Assembly (NCBI RefSeq): GCF_010384365.1
Contig: NZ_CP048397.1
Span: forward strand, 3,844,001 to 3,908,000
DNA: 64,000 nt
DNA from: Streptomyces sp. S4.7
GTDB taxonomy: Bacteria > Actinomycetota > Actinomycetes > Streptomycetales > Streptomycetaceae
Direction: 5' to 3'
In this document: positions 23,076-33,025 of the stretch, piece by piece
Position numbering within the stretch: position 1 is the stretch's first letter
How the letters are laid out: each line of letters starts with the position of its first letter
Position numbers and translations under genes: made by a program
Notes under the pieces: model-generated
Seen by the model: only the letters and a program-made list of their open reading frames with translations
The model's database searches: none
What the model was told of the DNA's origin: nothing

Positions 23076-24511
23076 TGGCCCAGGTGCTCGAATTCAAGCT
23101 GCCGGATCTCGGTGAGGGGCTGACCGAGGCCGAGATCGTCCGCTGGCTGGTGGCGGTCGGCGACGTCGTCGCCATCGACCAGCCGGTCGTCGAGGTCGAG
23201 ACGGCCAAGGCGATGGTGGAGGTGCCGTGTCCCTACGGGGGCGTGGTGACCGCGCGGTACGGCGAGGAGGGCACGGAGCTGCCGGTCGGCGCGCCGTTGC
23301 TGACGGTGGCGGTGGGGGCGTCCGAGTCGGCGCCGGCCGCCGCCACGGGTTCGGGTACGCAGCCGGCCCCGGCGGGCAACGGGACCGGACCGGCCGAGAC
23401 GTCGGGCAATGTGCTGGTCGGATACGGCACGGGCGCGCCCGCCGCGCGGCGGCGCCGGGTCCGCCCGGCCGCCTCACCCGTCGTTTCCGTGGCTCCCGCC
23501 GAGGTCGTCGATCCGGCACCCGCACCTGCGGCGGCGCCCGCACCGACGCCCGCGACCGCACCGGCTTCCGTGCCCGAGCGGTCGGGGCCCGTTCCGGTCA
23601 TCTCGCCCCTGGTACGGCGGCTGGCCCGGCAGAACGGGCTCGATCTCAGGGCGCTTGCGGGCTCGGGCCGGGACGGGCTGATCCTGCGGTGCGACGTCGA
23701 GCTGGCCATCGAGCGGATCGGGCAGGCCGCCCCGGCTCCCGCCCCGACTCCCGCTCAGGCCCCCGCCCCGGCTCCCGCCCCCGCTGTGAACGGCACGTCC
23801 GGTGCCTCCACCGCCGGGGCCGTCACCGAGCGCGTACCGCTGCGCGGCGTACGGGGCGCGGTCGCGGACAAGCTCAGCCGCAGCCGGCGCGAGATCCCGG
23901 AGGCGACCTGCTGGGTCGACGCGGACGCGACGGAGCTGATGGCGGCCAGGACCGCGGCCAACGCGGCGGGCGGCCCGAAGATCTCCCTCATCGCCCTGCT
24001 GGCGCGGATCTGCACGGCCGCCCTCGCGCGGTTCCCGGGGCTCAACTCCACGGTGGACATGGAGGCCAGGGAGATCGTCCGGCTGCGCGACGTCCATCTC
24101 GGCTTCGCCGCCCAGACGGATCGCGGACTGGTCGTCCCCGTCGTACGGGACGCGCAGAGCCGTTCGGCGGAGTCGCTGAGCGCCGAGTTCGCCCGCCTGA
24201 CGGAGGCGGGCAGGTCGGGGACGCTGACGCCCGGTGATCTGACCGGCGGCACGTTCACGCTGAACAACTACGGCGTGTTCGGCGTCGACGGCTCCACGCC
24301 GATCATCAACCACCCCGAGGCGGCCATGCTCGGCATCGGCCGCATCGTCGCCAAGCCGTGGGTGCACCGGGGCGAGCTGGCCGTACGCCAGGTCGTCCAG
24401 CTCTCCCTCACCTTCGACCACCGGGTGTGTGACGGCGGCACGGCGGGCGGCTTCCTGCGGTACGTGGCGGACTGCGTGGAGCAACCGGCGGTGCTGCTGC
24501 GCACGTTGTAG
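23075..24511 (+). CDS. bkdC: 2-oxoacid dehydrogenase E2 component (dihydrolipoyl acyltransferase)
   Basis: 478 residues. One lipoyl domain with the lipoylated Lys predicted at K45 (VETAKAMVE) is followed by an Ala/Pro linker and a peripheral-subunit-binding domain (PLVRRLARQNGLDLRALAGSG, about 180-200). A second long Ala/Pro linker leads to the catalytic core, which ends in FDHRVCDGG with the active-site HxxxDG. It carries the acyl group from E1 to CoA. The linkers make the gene very rich in GCC/CCG repeats. No E3 gene is in the operon. Confidence 0.92.
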   Translation: MAQVLEFKLPDLGEGLTEAEIVRWLVAVGDVVAIDQPVVEVETAKAMVEVPCPYGGVVTARYGEEGTELPVGAPLLTVAVGASESAPAAATGSGTQPAPAGNGTGPAETSGNVLVGYGTGAPAARRRRVRPAASPVVSVAPAEVVDPAPAPAAAPAPTPATAPASVPERSGPVPVISPLVRRLARQNGLDLRALAGSGRDGLILRCDVELAIERIGQAAPAPAPTPAQAPAPAPAPAVNGTSGASTAGAVTERVPLRGVRGAVADKLSRSRREIPEATCWVDADATELMAARTAANAAGGPKISLIALLARICTAALARFPGLNSTVDMEAREIVRLRDVHLGFAAQTDRGLVVPVVRDAQSRSAESLSAEFARLTEAGRSGTLTPGDLTGGTFTLNNYGVFGVDGSTPIINHPEAAMLGIGRIVAKPWVHRGELAVRQVVQLSLTFDHRVCDGGTAGGFLRYVADCVEQPAVLLRTL

Positions 24512-24559
24512 GACGGCCGCGCACCGCGCACCGCGGGCCGCGTACCGCGGACCGCAGTC

Positions 24560-24586
24560 CCGGCCGCGGTCCAGGATCGCGGCCGG
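24560..24586 (+). terminator. Terminator of the first 2-oxoacid dehydrogenase operon
   Basis: A perfect 9-base stem, CCGGCCGCG and its complement, with a 9-base loop lies 48 bases past the E2 stop. The preceding 40 bases hold short imperfect CCGCGNACC repeats. Confidence 0.6.
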
Positions 24587-24644
24587 AGATCACGGTCGGA
24601 CATCACATGGTCCGGGACGCGCGATCGCGGACCATACTTCTGCC

Positions 24645-25604
24645 ATGACCACGACCGCCCATGACGCCATCGTGCTCGCCGGAGGTGCCGCCAAGCGGCT
24701 CGGCGGAGTCGACAAACCCGCCGTCAGCGTCGGCGGCCGGGCGCTGCTCGACCGGGTGCTCGGCGCGTGCGGCGGTGCCGGGCACACCGTGGTCGTGGGC
24801 GGCCGGCGCCCCACGATCCGGCCCGTGCGCTGGGCGCGCGAGGAGCCGCCCGGCGGTGGCCCGGTCGCCGCGCTCGACGCGGGGGTTCGGCATGCCGAGG
24901 CGGACACGGTGCTCGTCCTGTCCGCGGATCTGCCGTTCCTGAAGCGGGAGACGACAGTCCGGCTGCTGGACGTACTCGCGGCGGACGGTGAGCGCGAGGG
25001 CGCGATGCTCGTCGACGCGGACGGCCGCGACCAGCCGCTGGTCGCGGCGTACCGCACGGAGCCGCTGCGCCGTGAGATCGCCCTCCTCGCCGCCGAACAC
25101 GGCAACCTCGTGGGGCTGCCGCTACGACTGCTGACGCATGAACTCGACCTCGCCCGTGTCCCGGCGGATGCCGACCCTCTCGCGTCCTTCGACTGCGACA
25201 CCTGGGAAGACATCTCCACGGCGCGGGCACGCATCAGGGAGCATGGGACCGTGCTGGACGAATGGATCACCGCAGTCAAGGATGAACTCGGCTTCGAGCT
25301 CGACGTCGACATCAAAGACCTCCTCGATCTCGCCCGCGACGCCGCGCACGGTGTCGCCCGGCCCGCCGCGCCACTGACGACCTTCCTGGTCGGGTACGCG
25401 GCGGGCCGCGCGGCCGCCGGGGGCGGAGGGCCGGAAGCGGTGGCCGAGGCGTCCCGGAAGGCCACGGCGCTCGCCCTGCGCTGGGCCGACGAGGCGGACG
25501 GGACGACGAACAAGAGCGGTACGGGCGGCAGCGGTAGGGACAAGAGCGGTACGGACACGGCGTCCGGGGGCGGCGGCGGGGCCGAGGGGGCCGACGCCGG
25601 ATGA
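24645..25604 (+). CDS. mobA: MobA-like molybdopterin nucleotidyltransferase fused to DUF6457
   Basis: 319 residues. The first 190 form a nucleotidyltransferase of the MobA type with LAGGAAKRLGG, DKPAVSVGG and SADLPFL. It would attach GMP (or another nucleotide) to molybdopterin. From about residue 200, LDEWITAVKDELGFELDVD begins a small helical domain of the DUF6457 kind. The last 40 residues are Gly/Ser/Asp-rich. The gene overlaps moeA as ATGA, which supports a molybdenum-cofactor role. The ATG appears leaderless (CATACT at 24633-24638). Confidence 0.88.
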   Translation: MTTTAHDAIVLAGGAAKRLGGVDKPAVSVGGRALLDRVLGACGGAGHTVVVGGRRPTIRPVRWAREEPPGGGPVAALDAGVRHAEADTVLVLSADLPFLKRETTVRLLDVLAADGEREGAMLVDADGRDQPLVAAYRTEPLRREIALLAAEHGNLVGLPLRLLTHELDLARVPADADPLASFDCDTWEDISTARARIREHGTVLDEWITAVKDELGFELDVDIKDLLDLARDAAHGVARPAAPLTTFLVGYAAGRAAAGGGGPEAVAEASRKATALALRWADEADGTTNKSGTGGSGRDKSGTDTASGGGGGAEGADAG

Positions 25605-27112
25605 CGGCTCAGGACCGCGAGGTCGACGGCGTCGAGGACGTCCTCGCGCTGTTCGCCAGGCAGCCGGACGAGGGGTCCGGCGAAGCGCCGGACACCGACC
25701 GGGCCGCCTCCGCCCCCAACGACCGCGACTCCAACCCCAACCCCAACCGCGACGCCGCGCCCCCGAAGTCCGCGTCCGGTACGCGCAGACACCGCGCCAC
25801 ACCGTGGGCCGAGGCCCGCGCGATCGCCGCCCGGTCCGGCCGGTCGGCGGCCACCGCCCCGGCCCCCGCGCAAGCCCCGGCCCGCACCCGGCGCGTACCG
25901 CTCGAACAGGCCCTGGGCCATGTCCTCGCCGAGCCCCTGGTCGCGCTCACCGACCTCCCGTCGTTCGACACCTCCGCGATGGACGGCTGGGCGGTCTCCG
26001 GACCCGGCCCCTGGTCCGTACAGCCCGATCAGGTCGATGAGGCCGACCGCCCCGACGACCCGGCGGACACCCGGTCCACGCCCGTCACCCGGTCCACGCC
26101 CACCCCCGGCATACTCGCCGGGCACGCCGCCGCCACCCCGCTCCCCGACGGCACGGCGGTACGGATCGCCACCGGCGCCCGTATCCCGCCCGAGGCGACA
26201 GCCGTGGTCCGCAGCGAGCACGCCCGTACGGACTCCACCGGCCATCTCCACGCCGAACGCGCGGTGGTCCAGGGCCAGGACATCCGCCCGCGCGCCCAGG
26301 AGTGCCGCTCCGGCGACCGACTCCTGCCCGCCGGCGCGGTGGTGACCCCGGCGGTGCTCGGTCTGGCCGCCGCAGCCGGTTACGACGAACTGCTCACCGC
26401 CCGCCGCCCGACCGTCGACGTCCTCGTCCTCGGCGACGAACTGCTCGTGCGCGGACTGCCCCACGACGGCCTCATCCGCGACGCGCTCGGCCCGATGATC
26501 GCGCCCTGGCTGCGGGCCCTCGGCGCGGATGCCATCGACACCCGCCGTGTCGCGGACGACGCCCACGCCCTGTTCCGCGCGGTCACCGAGTCCGAGGCCG
26601 ATCTGATCCTCACCACGGGCGGTACGGCCGCCGGCCCCGTGGACCATGTCCACCCCGTGCTCGCCAGGGCGGGCGCCGAACTGCTCGTGGACGGTGTCGC
26701 CGTACGCCCCGGCCACCCGATGCTGCTGGCCAGGCTCGCCTCCGGCCGCCATCTGGTGGGTCTGCCGGGCAATCCGCTCGCCGCTGTCTCGGGGCTGCTG
26801 ACACTCGCCGAACCGCTGCTGCGTACGCTCGGGGGGCGGGTGCCACAGCCCGCGTACCACGCGCCTGTACGGGACGAGGTGCACGGCCATCCGTACGACA
26901 CCCGGCTCGTGCCCTTCGTCCACCGTGACGACCGGCTCGTGCCCCTGCGTTACAACGGTCCCGCCATGCTGCGGGGGATCGCCGTCGCCGACGGACTCGC
27001 GGTCGTGCCGCCAGGCGGCGCGCGCCAGGGAGACGAGCTGGAAGTCCTCGACCTGCCCTGGGCGGCCTGGGCCGATGCCTCCGCCTCCACCGATGACGGG
27101 TGTTTCACGTGA
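25601..27112 (+). CDS. moeA: Molybdopterin molybdotransferase MoeA
   Basis: 503 residues, about 90 longer than a typical MoeA because of a charged, low-complexity N-terminus (about 1-95) and a Pro/Thr/Asp insertion near 145-175. It inserts molybdate into adenylylated molybdopterin. Family motifs are FDTSAMDGWAV, ATGARIPPEATAVVRSE, TTGGTAAGPVDHV and LPGNPLAAVSG. It overlaps mobA upstream and the K+ channel gene downstream by 13 bases. The last codons and stop lie inside a parS-like site. Confidence 0.92.
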   Translation: MTAQDREVDGVEDVLALFARQPDEGSGEAPDTDRAASAPNDRDSNPNPNRDAAPPKSASGTRRHRATPWAEARAIAARSGRSAATAPAPAQAPARTRRVPLEQALGHVLAEPLVALTDLPSFDTSAMDGWAVSGPGPWSVQPDQVDEADRPDDPADTRSTPVTRSTPTPGILAGHAAATPLPDGTAVRIATGARIPPEATAVVRSEHARTDSTGHLHAERAVVQGQDIRPRAQECRSGDRLLPAGAVVTPAVLGLAAAAGYDELLTARRPTVDVLVLGDELLVRGLPHDGLIRDALGPMIAPWLRALGADAIDTRRVADDAHALFRAVTESEADLILTTGGTAAGPVDHVHPVLARAGAELLVDGVAVRPGHPMLLARLASGRHLVGLPGNPLAAVSGLLTLAEPLLRTLGGRVPQPAYHAPVRDEVHGHPYDTRLVPFVHRDDRLVPLRYNGPAMLRGIAVADGLAVVPPGGARQGDELEVLDLPWAAWADASASTDDGCFT

Positions 27113-28188
27113 AACTTCCCGGTCAGGACGCGATGGCGCGTCATGCCGATGAACACCTGGTCACCAGCCGGGTGAAACTGCCGCGGCGGATCGTCGACCG
27201 CCCGCTGCGGCAGGTGAGCAAGCGACTGCTGATGGCGCTGGGGGTGCTGGCCGTCACGGTCTTGATCGTCTGGATCGACCGCGCCGGCTACCACGACAAC
27301 TCCGACGACTCGGTCGACTTCCTCGACTCCGTCTACTACGCCACCGTAACCCTCTCCACCACGGGTTACGGCGATATCGTCCCGTACAGCGACGGGGCAC
27401 GGCTCATCAACGTCGTGCTGGTCACGCCGCTGCGCGTGCTCTTCCTGATCATCCTGGTCGGCACCACTCTTGAGGTCCTCACGGAGCGCACCCGGGAGGA
27501 GTGGCGGCTGAACCGCTGGAGGTCCAACTTGCGTGACCACACCGTCATCGTCGGCTTCGGTACGAAGGGCCGGTCGGCGATGCAGACCCTCTGTGCCACG
27601 GGGCTGAAGAAGGACCAGATCGTCATCGTCGACCCGAGCGCGAAGGTGATCGAGGCGGCCAACGCGGACGGTTTCGTGGGCGTCATCGGCGACGCGACCC
27701 GCAGCGATGTGCTGCTGCGGGCCGAACTCCAGCGGGCACGGCAGATCGTGATCGCCACGCAGCGCGACGACACCGCGGTGCTGGTGGCGCTGACCGCGCG
27801 TCAGCTCAACCGCGGGGCGAAGATCGTCGCTGCCGTGCGTGAGGAGGAGAACGCGCCGCTGCTGCGCCAGTCCGGCGCGGACGCCGTCATCACCAGCGCC
27901 AGCGCGGCGGGCCGGCTGCTCGGTCTCTCCGTGCTCAGCCCCGTCGCCGGCACGGTGATGGAGGACCTGATCCAGCAGGGCAGCGGCCTCGACCTCATCG
28001 AACGGCCGGTCATAAAGGCCGAGGTGGGGCGGAGCGTACGGGAGACGGACGATCTGGTGGTCAGCGTCCTGCGCGGGCACCGCCTGCTCGGGTACGACGA
28101 CCCCGCGGCCAGCCCGCTCCAGCTCACCGACCGGCTGATCACGATCGTGCGGGCCGATCCCAACCCGGAGCAGAACAACGGGGACTGA
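27100..28188 (+). CDS. Potassium channel with RCK/TrkA-N domain
   Basis: 362 residues. Two membrane helices (about 42-60 and 103-125) flank the pore helix and the selectivity filter TTGYGD (near residue 87). A Rossmann-type RCK domain follows with VGFGTKGRSAM and the acidic end IVDPS, and a second RCK-C lobe ends the protein. It is a ligand-gated K+ channel of the MthK/GsuK type. GTG 27100 overlaps moeA. ATG 27133 is an alternative start that would remove 11 residues. Confidence 0.9.
   Translation: MFHVKLPGQDAMARHADEHLVTSRVKLPRRIVDRPLRQVSKRLLMALGVLAVTVLIVWIDRAGYHDNSDDSVDFLDSVYYATVTLSTTGYGDIVPYSDGARLINVVLVTPLRVLFLIILVGTTLEVLTERTREEWRLNRWRSNLRDHTVIVGFGTKGRSAMQTLCATGLKKDQIVIVDPSAKVIEAANADGFVGVIGDATRSDVLLRAELQRARQIVIATQRDDTAVLVALTARQLNRGAKIVAAVREEENAPLLRQSGADAVITSASAAGRLLGLSVLSPVAGTVMEDLIQQGSGLDLIERPVIKAEVGRSVRETDDLVVSVLRGHRLLGYDDPAASPLQLTDRLITIVRADPNPEQNNGD
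27102..27115. other. ParB binding site parS (perfect 14-mer)
   Basis: GTTTCACGTGAAAC is a perfect palindrome identical to the core of the bacterial parS consensus, with the preferred T preceding it. It lies across the moeA stop codon and the start of the channel gene. Streptomyces carry many parS sites clustered around the replication origin. Confidence 0.8.
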
Positions 28189-28333
28189 TCCGGCCGCCGG
28201 AACCCCGCCGCCGGAACCCGGCCGGCTGTCCCCGCCACCGGGCTCCGCGAGTCGGTACCGGCCCCGCGAGTCGTACCAGTACAGGGAATCCGTACCGGCA
28301 CTACGAACAGGACCGGGGGGTAGCCTCCCGACC

Positions 28334-29320
28334 ATGTATGCGATCACGATTCCGGAACCCGGTGGCCCCGAGGCGCTCGTCTGGGCCGAAGTGCCCGATC
28401 CCGTACTCGCCGAGGGCGAAGTCCTCGTCGATGTCGTGGCGAGCGCGGTCAACCGCGCCGATCTGCTGCAACGGCAGGGCTTCTACGACCCGCCACCCGG
28501 CTCGTCCCCGTACCCCGGTCTGGAGTGCGCGGGCCGCGTCGCCGCGCTCGGCCCCGGCACCGAGACCTCGGGCTGGTCGGTCGGCGACGAGGTGTGCGCG
28601 CTGCTCGCGGGCGGCGGTTACGCGGAGAAGGTCGCCGTTCCCGTGGGCCAGCTGCTCCCCGTGCCCGACGGCATGGACCTGGCGACGGCCGCCGCGCTTC
28701 CCGAAGTGACCTGCACCGTCTGGTCGAACGTCTTCATGATCGCCCATCTGCGCCCCGGCGAGCTGCTGTTGGCGCACGGCGGCGCGAGCGGCATCGGCAC
28801 GATGGCGATCCAGCTCGCCAAGTCGGTCGGCGCACGGGTCGCCGTCACGGCGGGTGGGCCCGAAAAGCTGGCACGCTGCGCCGAGTTGGGCGCGGACATC
28901 CTGATCGACTACCGCGAGCAGGACTTCGTCGAGGAGCTCAAGAAGGCCACGGACGGGGCGGGCGCCGACGTCATCCTCGACATCGTCGGCGCGAAGTACC
29001 TCGACCGCAATGTGCGGGCCCTGGCCGTCAACGGGCGGCTCGCCGTGATCGGGCTCCAGGGCGGGGTGAAGGGCGAACTCAACCTGGCAGCCCTGCTGGG
29101 CAAGCGCGCGGCCGTCACGGCCACGTCGCTGCGGGGGCGTCCGCTCGGTGAGAAGGCCTCGATCGTCGCGGCGGTACGGGAGCACGTCTGGCCGCTGGTC
29201 GGCGCCGGGCAGGTGCGGCCCGTGGTGGACCGTACGTTCCCGATGCCCGACGCGGCCGAGGCGCACGCCGCCCTGGAGGCGGGCGACCACGTGGGCAAGA
29301 TCCTGCTGCTGCGCTCGTAG
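28334..29320 (+). CDS. NAD(P)H-quinone oxidoreductase, PIG3 (zeta-crystallin) type
   Basis: 328 residues, medium-chain dehydrogenase/reductase without the structural zinc. ASAVNRADLLQRQGFYDPPPG and PGLECAGRVAALG are PIG3 signatures, and GGASGIGTMAIQLAK is the NADPH loop. It would reduce quinones in the cytoplasm. The ATG is probably leaderless (TAGCCT at 28321-28326, 7 bases ahead). The 145 bases upstream contain two near-repeats of GCCGCCGGAACCC. Confidence 0.9.
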   Translation: MYAITIPEPGGPEALVWAEVPDPVLAEGEVLVDVVASAVNRADLLQRQGFYDPPPGSSPYPGLECAGRVAALGPGTETSGWSVGDEVCALLAGGGYAEKVAVPVGQLLPVPDGMDLATAAALPEVTCTVWSNVFMIAHLRPGELLLAHGGASGIGTMAIQLAKSVGARVAVTAGGPEKLARCAELGADILIDYREQDFVEELKKATDGAGADVILDIVGAKYLDRNVRALAVNGRLAVIGLQGGVKGELNLAALLGKRAAVTATSLRGRPLGEKASIVAAVREHVWPLVGAGQVRPVVDRTFPMPDAAEAHAALEAGDHVGKILLLRS

Positions 29321-29326
29321 CCGCCG

Positions 29327-29388
29327 CTGTCGAAAGAGGACGCCGGAGGGGCCGCCGCGGCGGCCCCTCCGGCGTCCTCTTCCGACAG
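29327..29388. terminator. Exceptionally long bidirectional terminator
   Basis: A 23-base perfect inverted repeat (29334-29356 with 29359-29381) is extended by an outer six-base pairing, CTGTCG with CGACAG. It lies between the convergent oxidoreductase and bpa genes. Confidence 0.85.
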
Positions 29389-29399
29389 TCGGGGGGAGA

Positions 29400-29954
29400 T
29401 CAGAGATACGGGCCGGAGCGGATCGCGCCGTGCGCGCCCGGGTCCTCGTCGTCGTCGCCCTCGTGGGACGCGCCCGGCGGCAGCGCCCGGCGCATCTGCT
29501 CCAACTGCGCACGCGCCGCCATCTGCTGGGCGAACAGCGCCGTCTGGATCCCGTGGAAGAGTCCCTCCAGCCAGCCGACCAACTGGGCCTGCGCGATGCG
29601 CAGTTCGGCCTCGGAGGGGATCGCCTCATCGGTGAACGGGAGCGACAGGCGCTCCAGTTCGTCCACGAGTTCGGGGGCGAGACCGTCCTCCAGCTCCTTC
29701 ACCGAACCGGCGTGGATCTCCTTGAGCCGTACCCGGCTCGCCTCGTCCAGAGGAGCCGCCCGCACTTCTTCGAGCAACTGCTTGATCATGCTGCCGATAC
29801 GCATGACCTTCGCGGGCTGTTCGACCATCTCCGTCACCGGGATCTCGCGCGGCTCGTCGTCCCCTTGCCCGCCGCCGAGCGCCATCCCGTCCTGCCCCAC
29901 CACGAGGACATGGGGGTTGCTCTCCTGCGACCGTTCGTTCCTCGGCATTTCCAT
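29400..29954 (-). CDS. bpa: Bacterial proteasome activator Bpa (DUF2587)
   Basis: 184 residues. Bpa is an ATP-independent ring that opens the gate of the actinobacterial 20S proteasome. The conserved core KVMRIGSMIKQLLEEVRAAPLDEASR (about 50-75) and the helix AELRIAQAQLVGWLEGLFHGIQTALFAQQM are present. The C-terminus ends in GPYL, a gate-opening motif equivalent to the GQYL of the mycobacterial protein. Start candidates are GTG 29972, ATG 29954 and ATG 29948. I chose 29954, but GAGGG is better spaced for 29948. Confidence 0.92.
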   Translation of the reverse strand: MEMPRNERSQESNPHVLVVGQDGMALGGGQGDDEPREIPVTEMVEQPAKVMRIGSMIKQLLEEVRAAPLDEASRVRLKEIHAGSVKELEDGLAPELVDELERLSLPFTDEAIPSEAELRIAQAQLVGWLEGLFHGIQTALFAQQMAARAQLEQMRRALPPGASHEGDDDEDPGAHGAIRSGPYL

Positions 29955-29993
29955 ACCCTCATTGTCTCGCACCCGTGTCCCGATGCGCGGTGA

Positions 29994-30030
29994 GCCCCCG
30001 TAAGAGAGTGGTCCACTCCCCTACGGGGGC
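29994..30030 (-). terminator. Terminator of the ABC permease gene
   Basis: A perfect 9-base outer stem (GCCCCCGTA/TACGGGGGC) encloses an inner GAGTGG/CCACTC pairing. It lies 36 bases past the permease stop. Confidence 0.7.
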
Positions 30031-30065
30031 CCGATCGGCCTCCGGGCCCGGTGTCCCGGCGTGCG

Positions 30066-33025
30066 TCAGATCGCCGCCCGGCGGGCCAGCGCGCCCCGCG
30101 AGCGGGTGACCAGCGCGGCCAGCACCGCCGCGCCGAGCGGGACGACGACGAGCAGCAGGCCCAGCGTCTCCCAGGGGATCACCACGGGCACGAACGGCGC
30201 CGTGGACTCGGACCCGCCGGCCCACCCCGCGTCCAGCATCTGCTCGTACATCTGGTCCTCCGCGCGGCGTTCGGTGAAGCGCAGCCCGATGGCGGGCAGG
30301 ATCCCCGACGCCGAGCCGAGCAGCACACCCATCGCGGCGACCACCCCGCACTGGAAACCGCTGAGGGCCTTGCGGACCCTGGGCGGTGCCCCGACGGCGG
30401 CGAGCGTCCTCAGATCGGCCTCGGCGTCCGCCTGGGCGAGCCCGGTGGCGATACCGGCGGCGCCGATCGTGATCAGCCCCGCGAAGACGGCGAGCGCCAG
30501 CAGCGTGGTGCTGTTCTCGGGGGTGAAGCCCTTCTCCACGGTCAGCCAGATGTCGCCGCCGGTCTTGGCGAGTTCGCTGTTGAGCTTCTGTTCCTGCGCG
30601 TCGCTCGGCAGCCGCTCGGTCGAGAAGAAGGCACCCAGCGGTACGGTCGTGAAGCCCGCCTTCCGTGCCGCGTCCGGAGGCACGATCATCGTGACGCCGT
30701 ACGCGTTCTGACCGGCGGAGATCTGGCGGGCGGGGATCGAGGTGACGGCGCCGGGGGGCTCCTTGCCCTCCATGCTCGCCGCTTCCGCCGCCTCAATGTC
30801 GGCGGCGGAGATGACGCGGATGTCGATCGTGCCCTCCGAGCCGGCCTTCGGGCCGCCATCCGTGAGGACGGCCCCGCCGCGCGCGCCGCCCTTCGCGGCG
30901 GCTTCGGCGTTCCGGCCGTCCGCGCCCGCGGGGTTGATGTTGCGGTTGAGGAAGGACACGGCCTGCCCGCTCGCCAGCGCCTTCTCCGCGGCCGGGTCGT
31001 CGATCTTCAGCACCTTCAGCAGCTTCGCGTCACCGATCAGGATTTCGCCGGCGCCATTGCCGACGCCGCCTCCCTGCTCGGAGCAGCGCCAGTCCGTGGC
31101 GAGCTTGCGCCGCTCGGCCTTGGAGAACTTCGAGGCAGGGTCCTCACCGGTGTCGTCGTAACTCCACAGCGGGCACTCGTGGTCCTTGGGCAGGACGATC
31201 TCGTACCGTCCGCAGCCGTCGCCGTCCCCGTACGCCGAGCAGTTCCTCTTGCCGACCACGACCCGGTCCACATCGGCCCGCACCTCCGTCGGCAGCAGCT
31301 TCTGCACGTCGTCGCGTATCGACGGGACGTCGGCCGCGGATTCCGGCGACAGGATCGCGACCGCGCCGTGCGGCAGGGATGCCTCGTACTCCGCCCGCTC
31401 CTGCGCCTCCGAGCTGGACGTGTACGTCGCCACCGCCACCGTGCCGGCGACGGCCGCGAGCACCGCCGCCACCGCCGGAGCCGTACGGCCCCGGTTGCGC
31501 ACGGCGTCGCGCAGCGCGAGCCGCGGTGACAGCGGCAGCCAGCGGCCGATCCGTCCGAAGAGGCCCACCAGGGCGGGCGTCAGCGCCACCACGCCCAGCT
31601 CGGCGAGGGCGCTGCCGCCTCCGACGAGCGCGACCTGGTCGGACACCGTCGACCCGTACAGCGCGACGCCCGCGCCGAGGACGACGGCGGTCAGACCGAG
31701 GACCGGGAGCACCCTGCTGCTCCTGCGGACGCCGCGGCGGCCGGTGAGAGAGGCCACGACGCTCTGCCGGGAGGCGGTGACCGCCGGGACGATCGCGGCC
31801 AGCAGACCGGTCACGACCGCGATCAGCGCGATGCCGATCAGCTCCAGCGGGCGCAGGTCGAAGTCGCCGAAGCGCTTGCCCAGCCAGTCCTCCAGCACGG
31901 GCTGGAGGGCGAAGGTCAGACCGATGCCCAGCGCCGTGCCGACCACGGCGGCCACCGCGCCGATCACCAGACCGCCGCTGAGGACGATGGCCCTGATGTG
32001 GTGCCGGTCGCCGCCGTTGGCGCCGACCAGGCCGAGCTGGCGGCGGGAGCGGCGGGCGCCGACGGCGAACGCGGGTCCTGCCAGCAGGCAGATCTCCAGC
32101 ATCGCGAGACCGACGACGGTGCTGAGGATGGCGAGTTCGGTGGCGTTGTCGGAGCCGCCCCCTCCGAACGCGGCGCCCTCCTGCTCGTAGTACGGCACGT
32201 CCGAGTCGGGCGGAGGGCTGAGCGTGACGGCGCGCGAGACGACCGTGACGCCCTTCTTGTTGGACTCCTTGACCATGTTCCACGTGAAACCGGCGTCGCC
32301 GGGCACGGAGACCAGATACGTGGTCGACGTCTGGGTGTCGGGCAGCTCGGCGGCGGCCAGCGCCTTGTCGAGCGGGGCCAGCAGGGCGCCGGGAAGGGCG
32401 TTGACCTGGGCGTCGCCCAGAGCGTTCGGCAGTTCGTAGGCGCCGACGATCCGGTAGGTGGCGTCGAGGCCGTGCGCGGTCAGCTCGGATCCGACGCGCA
32501 GACCGCTGCTCTCCAGGAAGGCGTTGGTCGCGGCGACCTCGTCGGCCTTGCGGGGGAAGTGGCCGCGGTCGAGGCGCATGATGCCCTCGGCCGTCGGGTC
32601 CGCCGCCTTCAGCTCCCGGATCGGGGTGCTGAGCAGTCCGTGGGTCGTCTTGAGTCTGGCCCTGCCCTCGGCGTCGACGAGCGACTCGGCGCCTCCGGGG
32701 ATGGCGGCCTCGACGTCCGTGTCGCCGTCGGGCCACGGCTTGTCGTCGTAGTTCCCTGCCGGCAGGTAGTTGTCGGCCTTGGGGTCCTGGAGGAGGGCGA
32801 CGCCGCCGAGACCCGGGTCGTTGACCCGGGCGTCGGCGCGGCCCAGATCGCGCTCCAGTGACTGGGCGGGCGACAGCTCGGCGCTGCGCAGGGTCAGATC
32901 GGCGGCGCTCACACCGAGGATCGGCAGGGCGAGCATGGCGAGGACGAGGAAGCTGCGTCCCTTGAAACGCCAGGCGTCCCGGCGGGCTATGCGGATCGCG
33001 GCGCGCCACGAGTGGTACCAGGTCT

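Noticed and set aside
23320..23800. Tandem repeat or assembly artefact in the E2 gene
   Set aside because: The repetitive GCC/CCG stretch encodes the normal Ala/Pro interdomain linkers of E2 proteins.
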